From Blastococcus saxobsidens DD2 (lineage in GTDB: Bacteria > Actinomycetota > Actinomycetes > Mycobacteriales > Geodermatophilaceae): a stretch of 64,000 bases of DNA. Within the stretch, counting starts at the first letter, position 1. Every line of letters starts with the position of its first letter. Position numbers and translations under genes: made by a program. The notes under the pieces are model-generated. The model had not been told where the DNA came from and did not search any database. It saw only the letters and a list, made by a program, of their open reading frames with translations. Location of the stretch: NCBI RefSeq assembly GCF_000284015.1, contig NC_016943.1:4195541-4259540 (forward strand), in the 5' to 3' direction. This document shows, one piece after another, positions 1 through 8,827 of the stretch.

Positions 1-2145
1 GTCGCGGATGGCGGCGTTGAGGGCGGCGGCCTGCTCGCGTGTGGCGACCACCACGGCCACGCGCTCGCCCGCGGTGTAGCCGTCGGCCGCGTCGGCGGCG
101 AGCGCCTCCCGCAGCGCCTCGGGGTCGGGGTGCAGCCGTATCTGCTTGCGGGCCAGGAGCGCGTCGAACACCGTCCCGGGGTTCGTGCCGGCCCGCATGT
201 CCAGGGTCAGGTCGGCGTAGTCGGTGTCCGGTGCGGTGCGGCCGGTGGCGTCGGTGCGGGTGAAGCGGTGCACCCCGACCAGGGTCAGGTGCTCGGTCGG
301 GTCGACCTGGGCCGCGGCGAGGTCCAGGACGCCACCGCGGCCGACCGCCGCGAGCTGGTGCCGGTCACCGAGCAGGGCGAGGTGCACCTGGCACTCGTCG
401 GCGATCGTCAGGAGGGCTCGGGCGGTGTCCTGGTCCAGCATGCCCGCCTCGTCCACGACGAGGAGGTCGCCGGCCCGCAGCCGCGCCCGGTCAGTGGGCC
501 CATCGTAGGCGCGGCCGGTGACCGGGTCGGGATGGCCGACGGCGAGGCGGGTCCACGCGCCGTCGTCGTTCCAGCGCCAGCCGTGCTCGAAGGCCAGCCG
601 GGCCGCCGACCCGGCGACCGCGCCGACCTCCGCCGCGGCCACTTTGGCCGCCTTCAGCGTCGGGGTGACGACCATCAGCCGGCGACCCTGCTCGGCGAGC
701 AGGGTCCGGGTGGCGGCCAGCGTGGTGGTCTTGCCGGCGCCGGCCGCGCCCTCGATCACGACCAGGCGCCGGCGGCCGGCGAGCGCGGCGACCGCCGCGG
801 CCTGCCCGGCATCCAGCCGGGTGGCACCGGCTGTGACGTCGACCGGCGGGATCGGGTCGGTGTCCGGGACGCCGGCCGGCCGCTCGGTGGCGCGGGAGGC
901 GAGGCGGGCGGTGAGGTCGGCCTCGACGGCGAGCACCGGCGCGGAGGTCCAGACCCGGATGTGCTCGGGCAGCCCACCGACAGGGCTGTGGCGGTCCAGC
1001 AGCGGCACGCACCGGCCCATCGCGCGGGCGGTGAGGTCCTCGGCGAGCTCCATGCGCACCGCCGGGTCGGTGACGATGCCGGCGGCGGCGAGCAGCTGTT
1101 CGACCTCCCCGCGCACGTCGGCGGCGTTCCACGCCGACCGAGCGGCGGCCAGCCGGGCCAGCACCCGGTCGGCCACCTGTTCCCGGTCCAGGCTGCCGAC
1201 CGGGGTAGGTGTCAGGCCGGTGGGAACGTTCCGGTCGCGGTAGCCCAGGGCGACCAGCTCGGCCAGCCACCGTGCCGTGAGGTCCTCCCCCGGCTGCGGC
1301 AACACCTTGTCCGGGCGGCCCGCTGCCCACGCTCGTGCGTCCCAGGAACGGCGCAACGCCGAGCCGGGGGATTCCCCGGGATGTGCCGCGGCCCAGTCTC
1401 GTTCGTAGGTGTCGATGTTCCGGGCGATCTGCGCGGCCCGTGCGCTGAAGGCGCCCACAAAATTCGCAAGCTGCCGTATCTCCCCACCGGCATTCAATGC
1501 ATATCCGTGGGCGGCGAGTGCGGCCCGGAATTGCGGGTCGCAGGCGACCGCGGCGTGCCCAATACCGTTGATTGCGGCGAGAGAATCGCGGACGCCGACG
1601 GTGTGCAGGCCGCGCCATTTCCCGGCCGCGAACACCCGGGCGTTGATCTGCAGGTGCAGATGGCGGTGCGGATCCCCGGCCCGCGACGTGTAGTGCGCCA
1701 CCGTCACCGCCTCGGCCACCTCGACCGGCACCTGCACCTGCCCACCGCGCGGACCGACCCGGGTGGTGGCGTGCTGCCCCAGCCAGCCGATGATCTGCCC
1801 GGCCGCCCGGGCCTGGGCCGCGTCATACGCAGTCGCGATGTCCGGATGCAGCGCGGCCGCCAGCGACCAGGTCTTCGGGCCGTTGACCACCACCTCGACG
1901 AACCGCACCGCATGCCCGTCGCCGCGCAGCTGCCCCCGCGGCTCGCCGGTGCCCGGATCGCAGCCGACCACCCACGTCTCGTAGGCGTCGCCGGTCAGCG
2001 GCGCCAGCTCGGTCACCCGCCCCTCGGTGACGCTGAACCGGCGGGCGACGCCGGCGCCCTCGGTGAGGTAGTAGTCATCCGCCCGGCCCCGGTCGGCCTC
2101 CACGTACTGCCGGGCAGCCGCCGGCGCGCCGGCGTAGATCTTCAT
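1..2145 (-). CDS. MobF-family conjugative relaxase-helicase (TraA/TrwC-like), 3' end beyond the window
   Basis: It nicks the plasmid transfer origin and unwinds the strand for conjugation, acting in the cytoplasm at the relaxosome. The minus frame stays open from an ATG to the left edge, giving 715 codons. It begins MKIYAGAPAAARQYVEADRG, with a tyrosine pair at residues 25-26. The MobF three-histidine metal motif HRHLHLQ lies at about residues 160-164. A Walker A GAAGAGKTTT sits near residue 465 and a Walker B LLVVDEAGM near 570, so an N-terminal relaxase is fused to a RecD-like helicase. The start was chosen at MKIY, the usual opening of actinobacterial members; an in-frame ATG lies four codons upstream. 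The gene lies on the antisense strand of a misleading 705-codon open frame. Family assignment is secure. Whether the lost C-terminus is intact cannot be seen. Confidence 0.93.
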   Translation of the reverse strand, partial: MKIYAGAPAAARQYVEADRGRADDYYLTEGAGVARRFSVTEGRVTELAPLTGDAYETWVVGCDPGTGEPRGQLRGDGHAVRFVEVVVNGPKTWSLAAALHPDIATAYDAAQARAAGQIIGWLGQHATTRVGPRGGQVQVPVEVAEAVTVAHYTSRAGDPHRHLHLQINARVFAAGKWRGLHTVGVRDSLAAINGIGHAAVACDPQFRAALAAHGYALNAGGEIRQLANFVGAFSARAAQIARNIDTYERDWAAAHPGESPGSALRRSWDARAWAAGRPDKVLPQPGEDLTARWLAELVALGYRDRNVPTGLTPTPVGSLDREQVADRVLARLAAARSAWNAADVRGEVEQLLAAAGIVTDPAVRMELAEDLTARAMGRCVPLLDRHSPVGGLPEHIRVWTSAPVLAVEADLTARLASRATERPAGVPDTDPIPPVDVTAGATRLDAGQAAAVAALAGRRRLVVIEGAAGAGKTTTLAATRTLLAEQGRRLMVVTPTLKAAKVAAAEVGAVAGSAARLAFEHGWRWNDDGAWTRLAVGHPDPVTGRAYDGPTDRARLRAGDLLVVDEAGMLDQDTARALLTIADECQVHLALLGDRHQLAAVGRGGVLDLAAAQVDPTEHLTLVGVHRFTRTDATGRTAPDTDYADLTLDMRAGTNPGTVFDALLARKQIRLHPDPEALREALAADAADGYTAGERVAVVVATREQAAALNAAIRD

Positions 2146-2207
2146 CCCGCCATGCATTCTCAGCGCCACCCAACAATGACCAGCAAGTCACCCCTAGAAA
2201 CGGCGAT

Positions 2208-2228
2208 GGGCCCCGCAAAGCGGGGCCC
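2208..2228. other. Perfect GC hairpin upstream of the relaxase gene (possible oriT element)
   Basis: A 9-bp perfect inverted repeat GGGCCCCGC/GCGGGGCCC is separated by AAA, about 60 bp upstream of the relaxase start. No T-run follows on either strand, which argues against an intrinsic terminator. MobF relaxases act at oriT sites with inverted repeats beside nic, often next to the relaxase gene, so oriT is a reasonable guess. The rest of 2146-2433 shows no gene. Confidence 0.35.
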
Positions 2229-2433
2229 GACCCCCCTCCGAAGGTAGCATGCGTGCAGTTCCTGAGTAAAGAGATGGTGGGCGACGGCAAGGATTGATAT
2301 TAACGGGGTAGCTGATCACGGGCGAATGAACTGTCGGAAGTTTTGAGGGCAGTTGATCGTTTCGAGCTGGCGCTCGACCTTTCCAATACGGCTCTTCACG
2401 GTTCCTGGTGAACGGTCCCGCTGAGGTGAATCT

Positions 2434-2585
2434 TCACGCTGCCGTCCGAGCGGCGCTGGCGAGCAGGATACGAGCGCGGTAGTTGCCTGCATTCCGGTAG
2501 CCGCGGCCGGTCCGCTTGATCTGCTTGATCGTGGTGTTCGCGGCCTCGGTTCGGGCGTTGGTGACGCCGGTGACGACGAATACCG
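2434..2585 (-). pseudogene. ISL3-family transposase, C-terminal remnant
   Basis: The frame encodes the end of an ISL3-family DDE transposase. It includes TNARTEAANTTIKQIKRTGR followed by GYRNAGNYRARILLASAAR, the characteristic C-terminus of that family. Only about 50 residues remain. The reading frame continues upstream into unrelated sequence with no family signal, so the gene is truncated. It abuts a second transposase fragment on the other strand, marking an old insertion hot spot between the relaxase and operon A. It should have no function. Confidence 0.75.
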
Positions 2586-2862
2586 GCTCTTCGAACCTGA
2601 GAGGGAAGACGGATATGATGTCGACCCGCTGTTCTTCAACACGACCAGCACCTACTTCGAGACCGAGGGCGCCGACGAGCCGGTGGCCCGCGACTCCCGC
2701 GGTGAAGTCCTCCCCGACAGCCATCAGCGGTCCGGCACCGGCGTGGCAGAGACGACCAGCGCGGACGGGCCGCCCCGGGCCGGGTTCCACTCCTGGGGCA
2801 AGACTCCCGCGGTGATCCGCGACGGGCACCGGCAGGCCGGCGCCGACCCGGCGGCGATGTGA
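2581..2862 (+). pseudogene. IS1634-like transposase fragment
   Basis: The plus frame reads PLFFNTTSTYFETEGADEP, matching the first-aspartate region of IS1634/IS4-superfamily transposases (D-T-T-S-T-Y-F-E), here with N in place of the aspartate. The rest of the frame keeps scattered family-like segments up to a stop. It has no start codon and no flanking catalytic domains. It overlaps the ISL3 remnant by a few bases. This is a degenerate fragment and the family call is moderate. Confidence 0.5.
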
Positions 2863-2957
2863 CGCAGCAGCCGGCCGATCACCCGATGCTTTGGGCACCC
2901 GGACACCCCCTCTCTGAGCAGGGCACCACCCTCCCGAGGCTCGACAGCGCGAGTCCC

Positions 2958-3746
2958 TCAGATCGCCTCAGTAGGGCCCGCTCCCGCGTCGATCGCCTGA
3001 ATCTGCCGACTTATCCATTGTGCAGTGTTGAGTAGCGGGTCCTTGAGGTCGTGGAGCCGTTCATCGGTCAGCCGAGCAGATGGTCCGAGAATGCTCACCG
3101 AGGCGACGACTTCGGAGTTCGCGCCGAAGACGGGCGCCGAGATGGCCGCCGCCCCGACGACTCTTTCGCCGGCGCTCTGAGCCCAACCCTGCTGACGGGC
3201 AAGCTTGAGCTCCTCGCGCAGAGTCGCACGGTCGACGACGGTCTGCTCGGTCAGGCGAGGAAGATCCACGGGCAGGATCTGCTCCAGTGTGTACTCGTCG
3301 AGCCAGGCAAGCAGGACTTTCCCTGCTGAGCCGACATGGAGTGGAGCGGCCAAGCCGACACCGTTGACGTACCGCAGCGGGTGGGGGCTAGCCAGCTCCT
3401 CGACACAGATGCGGTCTCTACCCGCTCGGACGTGTACCACAATTGTCTCACCGCAGAGAGCCTGCAGGCGCTCAAGCCCGGGGCGACTGATCGTGCCTAT
3501 ACCGCCCCGACCGAGTGTCAGGGAAGTCATGAGCCGGTAGCACCCGGCGCCGAGCATGTATTTCCCGTCGACCGGGTCTTGAACGACGAACTGTTGATGA
3601 GACAGCGCCCCGAGGATGCGGTGGAGCGTAGCTTTCGACAGTTCCGTCCGCTGCGACATCACCCCGAACGACGACGGGCCGTCGGCCAAAGCCAAGAGCA
3701 CATCGATGGTCCGTTCGACCAAGCGAGGTCGTTCGCCGCTGCTCAT
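2958..3746 (-). CDS. IclR-family transcriptional regulator
   Basis: A 262-residue cytoplasmic DNA-binding regulator of normal IclR length. The N-terminal winged helix (residues 8-70) contains TELSKATLHRILGALSHQQF. The remainder is the IclR effector-binding domain, with GSAGKVLLAWL and GWAQSAGERVVGAAAISAPV typical of the ligand pocket region. IclR proteins commonly control uptake and degradation of organic acids, with the pathway substrate or intermediate as effector. It is the last gene of operon A, 78 bp after the TRAP permease, so it probably controls that operon and itself. A perfect palindrome upstream of the first gene of operon A is a candidate binding site. The effector is unknown. Confidence 0.93.
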   Translation of the reverse strand: MSSGERPRLVERTIDVLLALADGPSSFGVMSQRTELSKATLHRILGALSHQQFVVQDPVDGKYMLGAGCYRLMTSLTLGRGGIGTISRPGLERLQALCGETIVVHVRAGRDRICVEELASPHPLRYVNGVGLAAPLHVGSAGKVLLAWLDEYTLEQILPVDLPRLTEQTVVDRATLREELKLARQQGWAQSAGERVVGAAAISAPVFGANSEVVASVSILGPSARLTDERLHDLKDPLLNTAQWISRQIQAIDAGAGPTEAI

Positions 3747-3824
3747 GGCCAGGGCCTCCAGTCGCTACGTCGCTCGAAGATCCCGGTATCGTCTCAGACC
3801 GGACGGGCAGCCGCAGCGGTTCAG

Positions 3825-5117
3825 TCATACGCCCAAAAGGTCCGGGAGCCAGGTGGCGACCGCCGGGAAGGCTACCAGGATCGTCAGCAGAACGCCATTT
3901 GCGATATAGAAGGGGATACACGCCCTGAAGGCCTCGGTGACTTTCACGTCGGTCACCGATGTCAACACGTATACGTTCATTCCTACCGGCGGGGTGATCA
4001 TCCCTAGCTCCGCAACCTGGACGAAGAGAATAGCGAACCACGCGGACTCATATCCCAAGCTCATGACAAGGGGGAATGCCACCGGGAGCGTGAGCACCAT
4101 CATGCTGAGAGGCTCGAGGAACTGGCCGAGCAGCACGTATACCAGGACCAGGCCGATAATTATCAGGAGGCCTGGAATAGCGGTCTCCTCAAGTGCGCTC
4201 GTGATCTGGCCTGGTATCCGATTGATCGCCACGAGGCGGGAGAAAATGGTGGCGCCCACCACGATCAAGAGAATCATGGCGGTGGCCTTGACGGCCTCCT
4301 CGGCGGCCTTGACTCCTCCCCGCGTACGCAGCCCGCCCAGGCTGACCGAGACGGCAGTGATGCCGACCACGCCGATTGCGGCGGCCTCCGTCGGCGTGAA
4401 CCAACCCAGGTAGATGCCTCCGAGAACGACGGCGACCACGCTCAGGATGGGCGAGGCTTTCCACGTGCTCGTTATCTTGTCTCTGGTACCGAAGGCTGCT
4501 CCTGCGGGCATGGCCTCGGGGTGCCTGCGAGCCATGACAAATACCGTCACGATGTAGGCCAGCGCGCCCAACAGGCCCGGTACCACGCCCGCAGCGAATA
4601 GTCGTGCGACCGATGTCTCCGTCAGCACGCCGAAGACGATCAGCGTGATGCTCGGCGGGATCATGATGGCCAAGGTCCCGGAGGCCGCGACTGTAGCGAC
4701 GATGGACCGCTTGTCGTACCCGTACTTATCTGCCTCCGGCACCAGAATTTTGCCGAGCGTGGCCGCCGAAGCCGCAGATGACCCGGATACCGCGGCGAAG
4801 ACCGTGCCAGCAAGAATGGCCGTCATCCCGAGTCCGCCTCTGAAGCGACCGACCCAGCGGTAAGCGAAGTCGAAGAGCCTTCCCCAGACGGCTCCCTGCT
4901 CACCGAGGTTGCCCATGAACAGGAACAAGGGGATCGCTATCAAGGTGAAGCTCGCGACGTTAGTGAAGGGACTGGTCTGCAGATACCCCATCGCGACGTC
5001 CGGCCCGAAACCGGCGGCTATACCCGCGAGGCCGGCGATGAGCAAGGCCACGCCGATGGGCACGCCGAAGGCCATGAGTGCGAGGAGCCCTATCACCGAG
5101 AAGATCACGGTTAGCAT
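3825..5117 (-). CDS. dctM: TRAP transporter large permease, DctM family (operon A)
   Basis: Large membrane subunit (430 residues) of a tripartite ATP-independent periplasmic transporter, which uses an ion gradient to import a carboxylate delivered by DctP. It has about 12 hydrophobic segments. The family signatures PLFLFMGNLGEQG, SGSSAASAATLGKILVPE and PPSITLIVFGVLTE are visible, and MITPPVGMNVYVL occurs near the C-terminus. The ATG overlaps the dctQ stop, and the three TRAP genes run dctP-dctQ-dctM as in classical systems. TRAP substrates are mostly organic acids; this one cannot be named from sequence. Confidence 0.95.
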   Translation of the reverse strand: MLTVIFSVIGLLALMAFGVPIGVALLIAGLAGIAAGFGPDVAMGYLQTSPFTNVASFTLIAIPLFLFMGNLGEQGAVWGRLFDFAYRWVGRFRGGLGMTAILAGTVFAAVSGSSAASAATLGKILVPEADKYGYDKRSIVATVAASGTLAIMIPPSITLIVFGVLTETSVARLFAAGVVPGLLGALAYIVTVFVMARRHPEAMPAGAAFGTRDKITSTWKASPILSVVAVVLGGIYLGWFTPTEAAAIGVVGITAVSVSLGGLRTRGGVKAAEEAVKATAMILLIVVGATIFSRLVAINRIPGQITSALEETAIPGLLIIIGLVLVYVLLGQFLEPLSMMVLTLPVAFPLVMSLGYESAWFAILFVQVAELGMITPPVGMNVYVLTSVTDVKVTEAFRACIPFYIANGVLLTILVAFPAVATWLPDLLGV

Positions 5118-5671
5118 TGTTCAGCTCCGGTCGAGAAGCGGATTCGCTCAAGGGCGGTCACGAGCACCCTTGCCGCGGCCACCGCGAATCCGAGCGCGAC
5201 GATGAGACGCGATGGATATAGCGGGATCGACACAAGTCCCGTGGCATATTCTTCGCGGGTATAGGACCTCTCGAACGCGCCGAAGCTGACCCATGCTGCG
5301 ATCGCGAAGGTTCCCACGACGACGAGGCTTGTTAATGCTCGCACTATTGCTTGAGACCTTCTCCCCAGCTTCGCTACCAACTCTTCCACCGTGATGTGGT
5401 TGGCGGTCGCAAGCCCTCCATAGACGATGACGACCATCCCGACGACCTCGGTGAACTCGAGCACGCCAGGCAGGGGCTGGCCCGCTGCCCGGCGTGCCAC
5501 GATGTCGATGACCGTGACGATCGCCACGACGATCAAGACCGCCACGGCCACCCACTTCAATGCAGTTGCGAGGCCGTCCACCACCATGCGTATGGCTGGC
5601 AGGATCCTCGGCCGCCGTCGGGTACCTGCATCCCTTGCCGTGCGCGCGGGTTCATCCGTGGCGGCCCGCAC
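5111..5671 (-). CDS. dctQ: TRAP transporter small permease, DctQ family (operon A)
   Basis: Small membrane subunit of 186 residues that pairs with DctM in the inner membrane. About 25 Arg-rich cytoplasmic residues precede four hydrophobic helices. The segments VVGMVVIVYGGLATANHITV and ALTSLVVVGTFAIAAWVSFG fit the DctQ fold. The start is GTG, two bases after the dctP stop, and the end overlaps the dctM start, so translation is coupled. DctQ sequences diverge strongly, so the call rests mainly on topology and its position between dctP and dctM. Confidence 0.9.
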   Translation of the reverse strand: MRAATDEPARTARDAGTRRRPRILPAIRMVVDGLATALKWVAVAVLIVVAIVTVIDIVARRAAGQPLPGVLEFTEVVGMVVIVYGGLATANHITVEELVAKLGRRSQAIVRALTSLVVVGTFAIAAWVSFGAFERSYTREEYATGLVSIPLYPSRLIVALGFAVAAARVLVTALERIRFSTGAEQC

Positions 5672-5673
5672 GG

Positions 5674-6750
5674 TTACCGTTCACCCTCGAGCGCCTCTTC
5701 GAGGGTGGTCTTCCACTGCTCCACGGCATCACCCGCGTCGGCGATGCCACTTTCCTCCAGGTCCTCGATCCACCGCTCCTCGACGCTGGACAGCGCGTCG
5801 GCGGCGGCAGACCGCTCAGCTTCATCAAAGGTCACCACCGTGACGCCGGATGACTCCCACTCGGCGATCTGCTCCTCCACTGTCGCCGCGAGTTCCTCAC
5901 CGGCTGACCGAGAAATTTCCCGGCCCACGCTGGTCATCAATTCCTGATCCTCCGGGGAGAGCTCGTCCCAGATTCCTTCCGAGATTCCATAGCAGACGGG
6001 GAAGCCGCCCAGGTTCACGTTAACCACCACGTTCGGTGCAACCTCGGTGAAGGCGTACTCGCGCACGCTCGGCACCGAGATGGAGACGCCATCCACAACC
6101 CCCCGGTTGATGGCCTCGTACGTCTCATTGATGCTGAGGTTGACTGGCACTGCCCCGAGTGCGTCGATGCTCAAGGGCAGCACGTTGCCCGAGGCACGCA
6201 GCTGCCGACCCTGCAGGTCCTGAGGCGAGTTCACGGGGCCGCTCGTGAGGATCTGGTAGTTCGTGGTGGTCAGGCAGATCAACGGATGGATCCCCGTCTC
6301 GTCGAGAGTCCCCGCCACGTTTTCGTTCTCGGTGACGAAATCGAGGAGGGCCTCGGATGCCGCACCTGTCTCGGGGTCCGCGTAGAGACCGGGAAGCTGC
6401 ACCACGTACATCAGCGGGTTGACGCTCCCGATGTAGAGGAGATTCCCCATGTCGGCAATCCCGTCCTGAATGGCGGACGGGATGTCCGTCGCCTCAACCA
6501 GCTCGTTGGAGCCGAAGTACTCGAAAGTGATCCTGCCGTCGGACTGTCGCTCGACCTCCTCCATGAAAGGGAGAATGCTCGCAACCGCGATCGGGTGTTC
6601 GGTCGAGTACTGGTCGGCGACTCGGATCTGGACCTCTTCGGCAGCAGCCGTCTCTTCGCCGGAATCGGTATCGCCACTCCCACACGCTGCGGTGGCGACC
6701 GTCATTGCCAGCAAGCAGATGCCTGCACGGGTACTTTTTCCTCGGGACAT
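5674..6750 (-). CDS. dctP: TRAP transporter solute-binding lipoprotein, DctP family (operon A)
   Basis: Extracytoplasmic binding protein of 358 residues that captures the substrate for the DctQM permease. The N-terminus is a lipoprotein signal (LLAMTVATAACGSGD), with the cysteine as the anchor. Conserved DctP segments include GRQLRASGNVLPLSIDALGA (the region with the carboxylate-contacting arginine), NETYEAINRGVVDGVSIS and ELSPEDQELM. The frame runs further upstream, but the ATG used is preceded by GGAGGAT at good spacing and gives a proper signal peptide. It heads the transporter part of operon A, 48 bp after the LLM gene. The substrate is probably a carboxylate. Confidence 0.94.
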   Translation of the reverse strand: MSRGKSTRAGICLLAMTVATAACGSGDTDSGEETAAAEEVQIRVADQYSTEHPIAVASILPFMEEVERQSDGRITFEYFGSNELVEATDIPSAIQDGIADMGNLLYIGSVNPLMYVVQLPGLYADPETGAASEALLDFVTENENVAGTLDETGIHPLICLTTTNYQILTSGPVNSPQDLQGRQLRASGNVLPLSIDALGAVPVNLSINETYEAINRGVVDGVSISVPSVREYAFTEVAPNVVVNVNLGGFPVCYGISEGIWDELSPEDQELMTSVGREISRSAGEELAATVEEQIAEWESSGVTVVTFDEAERSAAADALSSVEERWIEDLEESGIADAGDAVEQWKTTLEEALEGER

Positions 6751-6797
6751 TTCAAATCCTCCACGTGAGATTGATCGAACCGTTTGTTCGCCACGCC

Positions 6798-7775
6798 TTA
6801 CCGGAAGGTGGGCAGCACCTCTCTTCCGAATCCGTGAACCATGGCGACGACTTCGTCTCGGGACAGGCTCGGCCAGCTGCAGCGCAAGATCACCTTGAGG
6901 GGTCGTCCGCCTGCGGCGTCCCGTACGGCCTGGAGCTGTTCGATGCACGCATCCGGTCGACCCGCGATCGCGAAGCTCTCAAGCGATTCGGCACCCTGGA
7001 CGCCGGCATCGGCTGCGAAGCCCCATCCGCGGTCGTGATGGGAGAAGCGGGCGCCCATGTGCTCAGCGGCTCGCTCGAGCACGTCGTCCTCGGTCCCGAG
7101 GAAGAGTTCGCGCCGGATCGCAATCTGACTGCCGGGCGCGGCGGCGGACGTGAGGGCCGCGAGGTCCGCTGTGGGTAGCCGCGGTCCTATGTAGGGCACA
7201 TAGCCGGCCTCCACGGCGCGAGCGAAGGATCGCGCGTTCATGGCGGCGACCCAGATCGGCGGGCGTGGACTCTGCTCGGGGACGAGCCCGCTGCCGGGGG
7301 AGTCGACCCGGAAGAACGTTCCCTGGTGCCGGAACGGCTGGCCGCTCCACAACTTTGCCATCAGTTCCAGCGCCTCGGTCTGGCGTGCAGCCCGGTCCCG
7401 CTTGTCCACGCCGAAGGCTGCGAACTCAGGTTCCCGGAAGCCCAACCCGACTCCGACCACAAGGCGTCCTCCGCTGAGTACGTCCAGGGTGGCGAGTTGC
7501 TCCGCAGCTTCCACGGGGTGGAGCAGCGGGAGCAGCAGGATCACGGTGGCCAATGACATGTCGCCGGTTTCGGGGATAAGCCTGCTTAGCAGCGGGATCG
7601 GCTGGAGGTAGCGGTATTCAGGGGACAGGAAGTGCTGTCCGACGGCCACGAGGTCGAACCCGGCGTCGCGGGCGGCACGTGCGGTCAGGACGGCGGCTTC
7701 GACATGCTCCGCTCCGGTCCGGGCACCTGCCGGCGCGCCGTTGATGACCAATCCGAACTTCATGTCGCCGCTCAT
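6798..7775 (-). CDS. LLM-class (luciferase-like) flavin-dependent oxidoreductase
   Basis: A 325-residue TIM-barrel enzyme of the bacterial luciferase superfamily, using FMN or F420. The N-terminus MKFGLVINGAPAG, the segment LATLDVLSGGRLVVGVGLGF and the downstream PRPPIWVAAMNARSFARA are hallmark positions. Its ATG overlaps the meaB stop (ATGA), so it is coupled to the B12-mutase genes. Members act as monooxygenases or as F420-dependent dehydrogenases. In this operon it could oxidise the substrate or a CoA intermediate, which is inferred from context only. The choice between FMN and F420 is not resolved. Confidence 0.88.
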   Translation of the reverse strand: MSGDMKFGLVINGAPAGARTGAEHVEAAVLTARAARDAGFDLVAVGQHFLSPEYRYLQPIPLLSRLIPETGDMSLATVILLLPLLHPVEAAEQLATLDVLSGGRLVVGVGLGFREPEFAAFGVDKRDRAARQTEALELMAKLWSGQPFRHQGTFFRVDSPGSGLVPEQSPRPPIWVAAMNARSFARAVEAGYVPYIGPRLPTADLAALTSAAAPGSQIAIRRELFLGTEDDVLERAAEHMGARFSHHDRGWGFAADAGVQGAESLESFAIAGRPDACIEQLQAVRDAAGGRPLKVILRCSWPSLSRDEVVAMVHGFGREVLPTFR

Positions 7776-8809
7776 GCCTTACTGCCCCCACCGTCGCCGG
7801 GCGTGCCGGTTCCGGCCCGGGGTGCGGGCGCCGCGCTGGCGAGAGCCACGGCGAGGCTGGATTCCGCGAGTCGGAGCGCGTCGGTAAGCGGTGTCTCATG
7901 ACCGGCGACGCGTTCGACGACCGATCGAAGGCCGGCCTCGCTGAGTACAGCGTCGAGGTTCTGCTTCAATCGGCCCTCGACGATGCCGCGGACCTCCCGG
8001 CGGACGAAGGCGACGCGTCTCTCGCTCAGCCTTCCGTGGTCGCGCAGCCACGTGGAGTGGTCGGACAGGTGTTCGTCCAGTCGGCCCACGTCGGAGTCGC
8101 TGGCCACCGTCCGGACGACGGGCGGCCTCCATTCCCCGGGCCCGGTGCCGCTCGCGAAGAGAATGGTGCTCCGGAGGTCGCGGACGACCCGGTCGGCCCC
8201 GGATTGGTCGGCCTTGTTGACGGCGTAGATGTCGGCGATCTCGAGGATTCCGGCTTTCGCCGCCTGCACCGAGTCGCCCTGTCCTGGGGAGAGCACGACC
8301 ACGGTGGTGTCGACAACATCCGCGATAGCGGTCTCCGACTGGCCCACGCCCACCGTCTCGACGATGATCTCGTCGAAGCCTGCCCACGCTAGGGCGCGGA
8401 TGGCCGCCGGCAGACGGATCGCGAGGCCGCCAAGGTGACCCCTGGCTGCCAGCGAGCGCACGAACACGCCGTCGTCCTCGGACAGCCGTGTCATGCGGAT
8501 GCGGTCACCGAGGACCGCGCCTTGCGTTGCCGCGGACGATGGGTCCACAGCGAGCACGGCCACGCGACGCGAGCGCGCGCGTCGGCACTCGACGAGCGCA
8601 GCGGTGAGCGTGGACTTCCCGGCACCGGGCGGACCGGTGAGACCGATGGTGACGGTCGCCTCCGGGAGGGCAGGTACGAGGTCGAGGAAGTCGCTCGGTT
8701 CAGGGGTGTCCTCCAGTACGGAGAGCAGCCTGGAAAGTGCCAGGACATCGCCGTCACGTGCGCGTGACACCACCCCTGGCAGGTCCGCAGGACGAGTCAG
8801 CACTGGCAC
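7772..8809 (-). CDS. meaB: MeaB/ArgK-family GTPase, chaperone of B12-dependent acyl-CoA mutase
   Basis: G3E-type GTPase (345 residues) that guards and reloads coenzyme B12 in methylmalonyl-CoA-type mutases, using GTP hydrolysis. Walker A GPPGAGKST lies at residues 59-67. AVDPSSAATQGAVLGDRIRM, the DEIIVETVGVGQSE switch region and the NKAD guanine motif are all present. Translation starts at GTG, 18 bp after the B12-binding subunit gene, and the end overlaps the LLM gene. Placement beside both mutase subunits supports a dedicated chaperone role. A host copy for the housekeeping mutase probably exists elsewhere. Confidence 0.94.
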   Translation of the reverse strand: MPVLTRPADLPGVVSRARDGDVLALSRLLSVLEDTPEPSDFLDLVPALPEATVTIGLTGPPGAGKSTLTAALVECRRARSRRVAVLAVDPSSAATQGAVLGDRIRMTRLSEDDGVFVRSLAARGHLGGLAIRLPAAIRALAWAGFDEIIVETVGVGQSETAIADVVDTTVVVLSPGQGDSVQAAKAGILEIADIYAVNKADQSGADRVVRDLRSTILFASGTGPGEWRPPVVRTVASDSDVGRLDEHLSDHSTWLRDHGRLSERRVAFVRREVRGIVEGRLKQNLDAVLSEAGLRSVVERVAGHETPLTDALRLAESSLAVALASAAPAPRAGTGTPGDGGGSKA

Positions 8810-8827
8810 GGGAGCCCTCCGGTCGCG

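Noticed and set aside
491..1618. A 375-codon minus-strand frame rich in Arg/Gly/Pro
   Set aside because: Out of register with the relaxase frame on the same strand; low-complexity composition typical of high-GC shadows.
130..2247. A 705-codon plus-strand open frame
   Set aside because: It is the antisense shadow of the MobF relaxase gene. Only the minus strand shows the HRHLHLQ and Walker motifs, and the plus frame has no domain.
6751..6948. N-terminal extension of the operon A DctP
   Set aside because: It would bury the lipoprotein signal. The internal ATG has an ideal ribosome site and signal peptide.
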